Positions 20,458 through 21,723 of a stretch of 21,723 nucleotides of DNA are shown here, one piece after another. A model generated the notes under the pieces. It did no database searches. It saw nothing but the letters and a program-made list of their open reading frames with translations, and was not told where the DNA came from. Position 1 is the stretch's first letter. Each line of letters begins with the position of its first letter. Source of the stretch: Candidatus Collierbacteria bacterium GW2011_GWB1_44_6 (GTDB taxonomy: Bacteria > Patescibacteriota > Microgenomatia > UBA1400 > MFAQ01); NCBI GenBank assembly GCA_000998025.1, contig LCJG01000004.1:1-21723 (forward strand), given 5' to 3'. A program made the translations under genes and the position numbers.

Positions 20458-21033
20458 TTATTGGAGAAGGCCATGCAGAATTGAGTATCCACCAACGGAC
20501 AAAAGAACTGATCCGAATAAGTTGCTGACTATGGCAGTCCAAAGATAACGCCAAAAAGGGACATGATAAACACCTCCGGCAATGGAAACAATTTTTCCTC
20601 CGACTTGGGGGATGAAACGACCACATATCAGAAAGATAGCTGAATCGGCTGGAAATTTTGATAAACCGAAAGGGAGATACTTTTTTTGTTTATTAAAGTC
20701 GGCGAGGGTTCCGATACCTTTGCCAATGAAGTATTCGATAATGGCGGCCAAGTTGTTTCCCATCCAAGAAACCAAGATACCCACCACCGGACCGAATACA
20801 GCGCCATTGAGTATAACAATGGGATCGGTGGGTATGGGGGTGGCAGATAGTATGCCCATGAGAAGTATGGAGAATAGCGGTCCGGCAATACCAGTTGTGG
20901 GAATTCTTTTTTCAATAGCAATGAAATCATTACGAAAGAAAATAATTAGTCCAATGGGGAGGCCAAAAGTGATTAGAACAAGCAATGTATTTCTAATGAA
21001 GACCCAAGATTTTTTTGGCATTAACATGTTCAT
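20458..21033 (-). CDS. VTT/DedA-like membrane protein (SNARE-associated family)
   Basis: 191 residues, strongly hydrophobic with about five membrane or re-entrant segments. The VTT signature is visible as PIPTDPIVILNGAVFGPVVG, then GNNLAAIIEYFIGKG, and in the second half FLICGRFIPQVGGKIVSIAG, then GVYHVPFWRYLWTAI. The family includes DedA, TVP38 and VMP1-type proteins, now linked to lipid scrambling or undecaprenyl-phosphate recycling; the exact role here is unknown. The Arg in GRFIP and the Gly-rich re-entrant loops are conserved. On its strand TAATAT ends 9 nt before the ATG, and no Shine-Dalgarno site is present. Confidence 0.85.
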   Translation of the reverse strand: MNMLMPKKSWVFIRNTLLVLITFGLPIGLIIFFRNDFIAIEKRIPTTGIAGPLFSILLMGILSATPIPTDPIVILNGAVFGPVVGILVSWMGNNLAAIIEYFIGKGIGTLADFNKQKKYLPFGLSKFPADSAIFLICGRFIPQVGGKIVSIAGGVYHVPFWRYLWTAIVSNLFGSVLLSVGGYSILHGLLQ

Positions 21034-21042
21034 TATAAAGGT

Positions 21043-21048
21043 ATATTA
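21043..21048 (-). promoter_or_regulatory. -10 box of the VTT gene
   Basis: TAATAT on the minus strand ends 9 nt before the ATG at 21033. The -35 region is weak. Confidence 0.35.
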
Positions 21049-21086
21049 GTCAGTAGATATGGGGGTTGAAGGAATTCTTTCAATAA

Positions 21087-21095
21087 TGTTAAGAT
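21087..21095 (+). promoter_or_regulatory. Extended -10 upstream of the 21139 gene
   Basis: TGTTAAGAT fits the extended -10 pattern and would give a leader of about 36 nt before the ATG at 21139. No clear -35 box. Confidence 0.3.
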
Positions 21096-21138
21096 TATTA
21101 CATTAATAAAGATTTGAAGGCGTGGGAGCGCTTTCTTT

Positions 21139-21336
21139 ATGGGTAAATATACATGCAAGTGCATTGTCCCCGGGTGTAGTAAGCTTTTTTTGGTTGATGC
21201 TGCAAGTGAAGATAAGGCTATTGATGAGATATTGATGGAGGGAGAAAGACATAACTTTGAGGATCATTCAGAAATGCCGATACTGAGTGAAGAAAAAATA
21301 AAAAGCTTGGTAGTAAAAGGAATAAAAAAAGTATAG
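21139..21336 (+). CDS. Small Cys/His protein, DUF1059-like
   Basis: 65 residues. The order is YTCKC, IVPGCSKLF, an acidic helix (AASEDKAIDEILMEGERH) and HNFEDHSEM. The Cys residues and the late His residues could bind one metal, as in DUF1059-type small proteins (C...GC..........H....H). The function of that family is unknown. Coding status is likely from composition; the start has no strong Shine-Dalgarno site. Confidence 0.6.
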   Translation: MGKYTCKCIVPGCSKLFLVDAASEDKAIDEILMEGERHNFEDHSEMPILSEEKIKSLVVKGIKKV

Positions 21337-21378
21337 CAAAATATGTAATAATGAATATAGTTATCAATAATATGAAAA

Positions 21379-21603
21379 ATGAAAAGGCCTGCCAAAAAAG
21401 TTAACAAAGGGATGCTAGGTGCTATTGGAGCAGCTGCTTTAGGGGTAGCGGCTGGTGCTGCAGCAGTGTTTTTATCAAAAAAAGAAAACCGAGAGACAGT
21501 GAAGAAGACGGTTGGTGGTGCTGTAAGAAAAGGTAAGATTCAGGTCGCAAAAGCAAAAAGAGCTGTTGTCTCTACGAAAAAGAAACTTCTGAAGAGAAAA
21601 TAA
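21379..21603 (+). CDS. Small basic protein with Ala/Gly-rich helix, YtxH- or H1-like composition
   Basis: 74 residues. A hydrophobic Ala/Gly segment (MLGAIGAAALGVAAGAAAVFL) lies between basic ends, and the C-terminal half is very Lys-rich (VRKGKIQVAKAKRAVVSTKK). The hydrophobic part followed by a charged helix recalls YtxH-type envelope proteins; the Lys/Ala-rich tail also resembles histone-H1-like tails. Neither is certain. A TAATAT box (21368-21373) ends 5 nt before the ATG. A terminator follows 22 nt after the stop. Confidence 0.6.
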   Translation: MKRPAKKVNKGMLGAIGAAALGVAAGAAAVFLSKKENRETVKKTVGGAVRKGKIQVAKAKRAVVSTKKKLLKRK

Positions 21604-21625
21604 CCGGGTTTGAAATCGAAGAAAA

Positions 21626-21653
21626 TTGGGACTCCTTTGAGTCCTAATTTTTT
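21626..21653 (+). terminator. Rho-independent terminator
   Basis: TTGGGACTC pairs with GAGTCCTAA (9 bp with one G-T pair, loop CTTT), followed directly by six T residues (21648-21653). It closes the small basic protein gene. The remaining 70 bases to the window end show no feature I can support. Confidence 0.85.
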
Positions 21654-21723
21654 AGTTCCGGGTTTAGGAATTCAAAGTAAGAAGGACGATAACCGCTAAA
21701 AGAATTCGATAGATGGCGAAGGC

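Noticed and set aside
20582..21049. Plus-strand ORF opposite the VTT gene
   Set aside because: It is a shadow frame; the minus-strand protein has clear VTT motifs and membrane segments.

Overview
The window looks like a contig piece from a Candidate Phyla Radiation (Patescibacteria) bacterium, possibly of the Microgenomates side. This is inference. The reasons are small compact genes, a free-standing GIY-YIG nuclease next to a tRNA, a group I intron inside a tRNA gene, a tRNA without an encoded CCA end, many genes that appear to be transcribed without a leader, nucleotide salvage (thymidine kinase), and many membrane-anchored or secreted proteins of unknown role. TGA is used as a normal stop, which argues against the recoded Gracilibacteria/Absconditabacteria.

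Layout. 1-1303: the 3' part of a PAS/histidine kinase gene overlapping a receiver-only response regulator. 1411-4313: dnaG and rpoD, a remnant of the classical macromolecular synthesis cluster. 4301-4939 (minus): thymidine kinase, overlapping rpoD tail to tail. 5019-5345: a four-helix phage-holin-4-like membrane protein. 5409-5673: tRNA-Asn(GUU) interrupted by a 192-nt group I intron. 5725-6057: a GIY-YIG nuclease gene inserted exactly at the tRNA 3' end and flanked by a 19-bp copy of that end. 6167-6601 (minus): an unknown soluble protein. 6651-7608: a lipoprotein gene made of four 48-residue repeats, flanked by about 65-bp direct repeats. 7682-8764: a FecR-domain surface protein. 8757-8921 (minus): a possible gene remnant. 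8929-10242: an unknown protein, a YdeI/OmdA-like protein and two tiny ORFs. 10226-11116 (minus): a HAD phosphatase. 11220-13724: an anchored unknown protein, a secreted thermonuclease, a YggT-like membrane protein and an SGNH hydrolase (minus). 13834-15054: a phosphodiester glycosidase.

15175-19782 is the most striking unit: one transcription unit with a consensus TTGACA/TATAAT promoter, an operator-like inverted repeat at its start, good Shine-Dalgarno sites for all four genes, and a strong terminator. It encodes a PP2C phosphatase, an atypical protein kinase with a zinc ribbon and a long beta-rich C-terminal domain, a nicotinamidase/isochorismatase-like cysteine hydrolase, and a MIDAS-type vWA protein. 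The kinase/PP2C/vWA trio resembles the TerY-P triad; the cysteine hydrolase is an unusual fourth member.

19835-21653: a dienelactone-hydrolase-like protein whose catalytic His is replaced by Asn, a VTT/DedA membrane protein (minus), and two small proteins ending at a clear terminator.

A window-wide theme is promoter placement. In about ten genes the -10 box ends only 5-10 nt before the start codon, which predicts leaderless mRNAs. The signalling operon and the repeat lipoprotein instead have leaders with strong Shine-Dalgarno sites.
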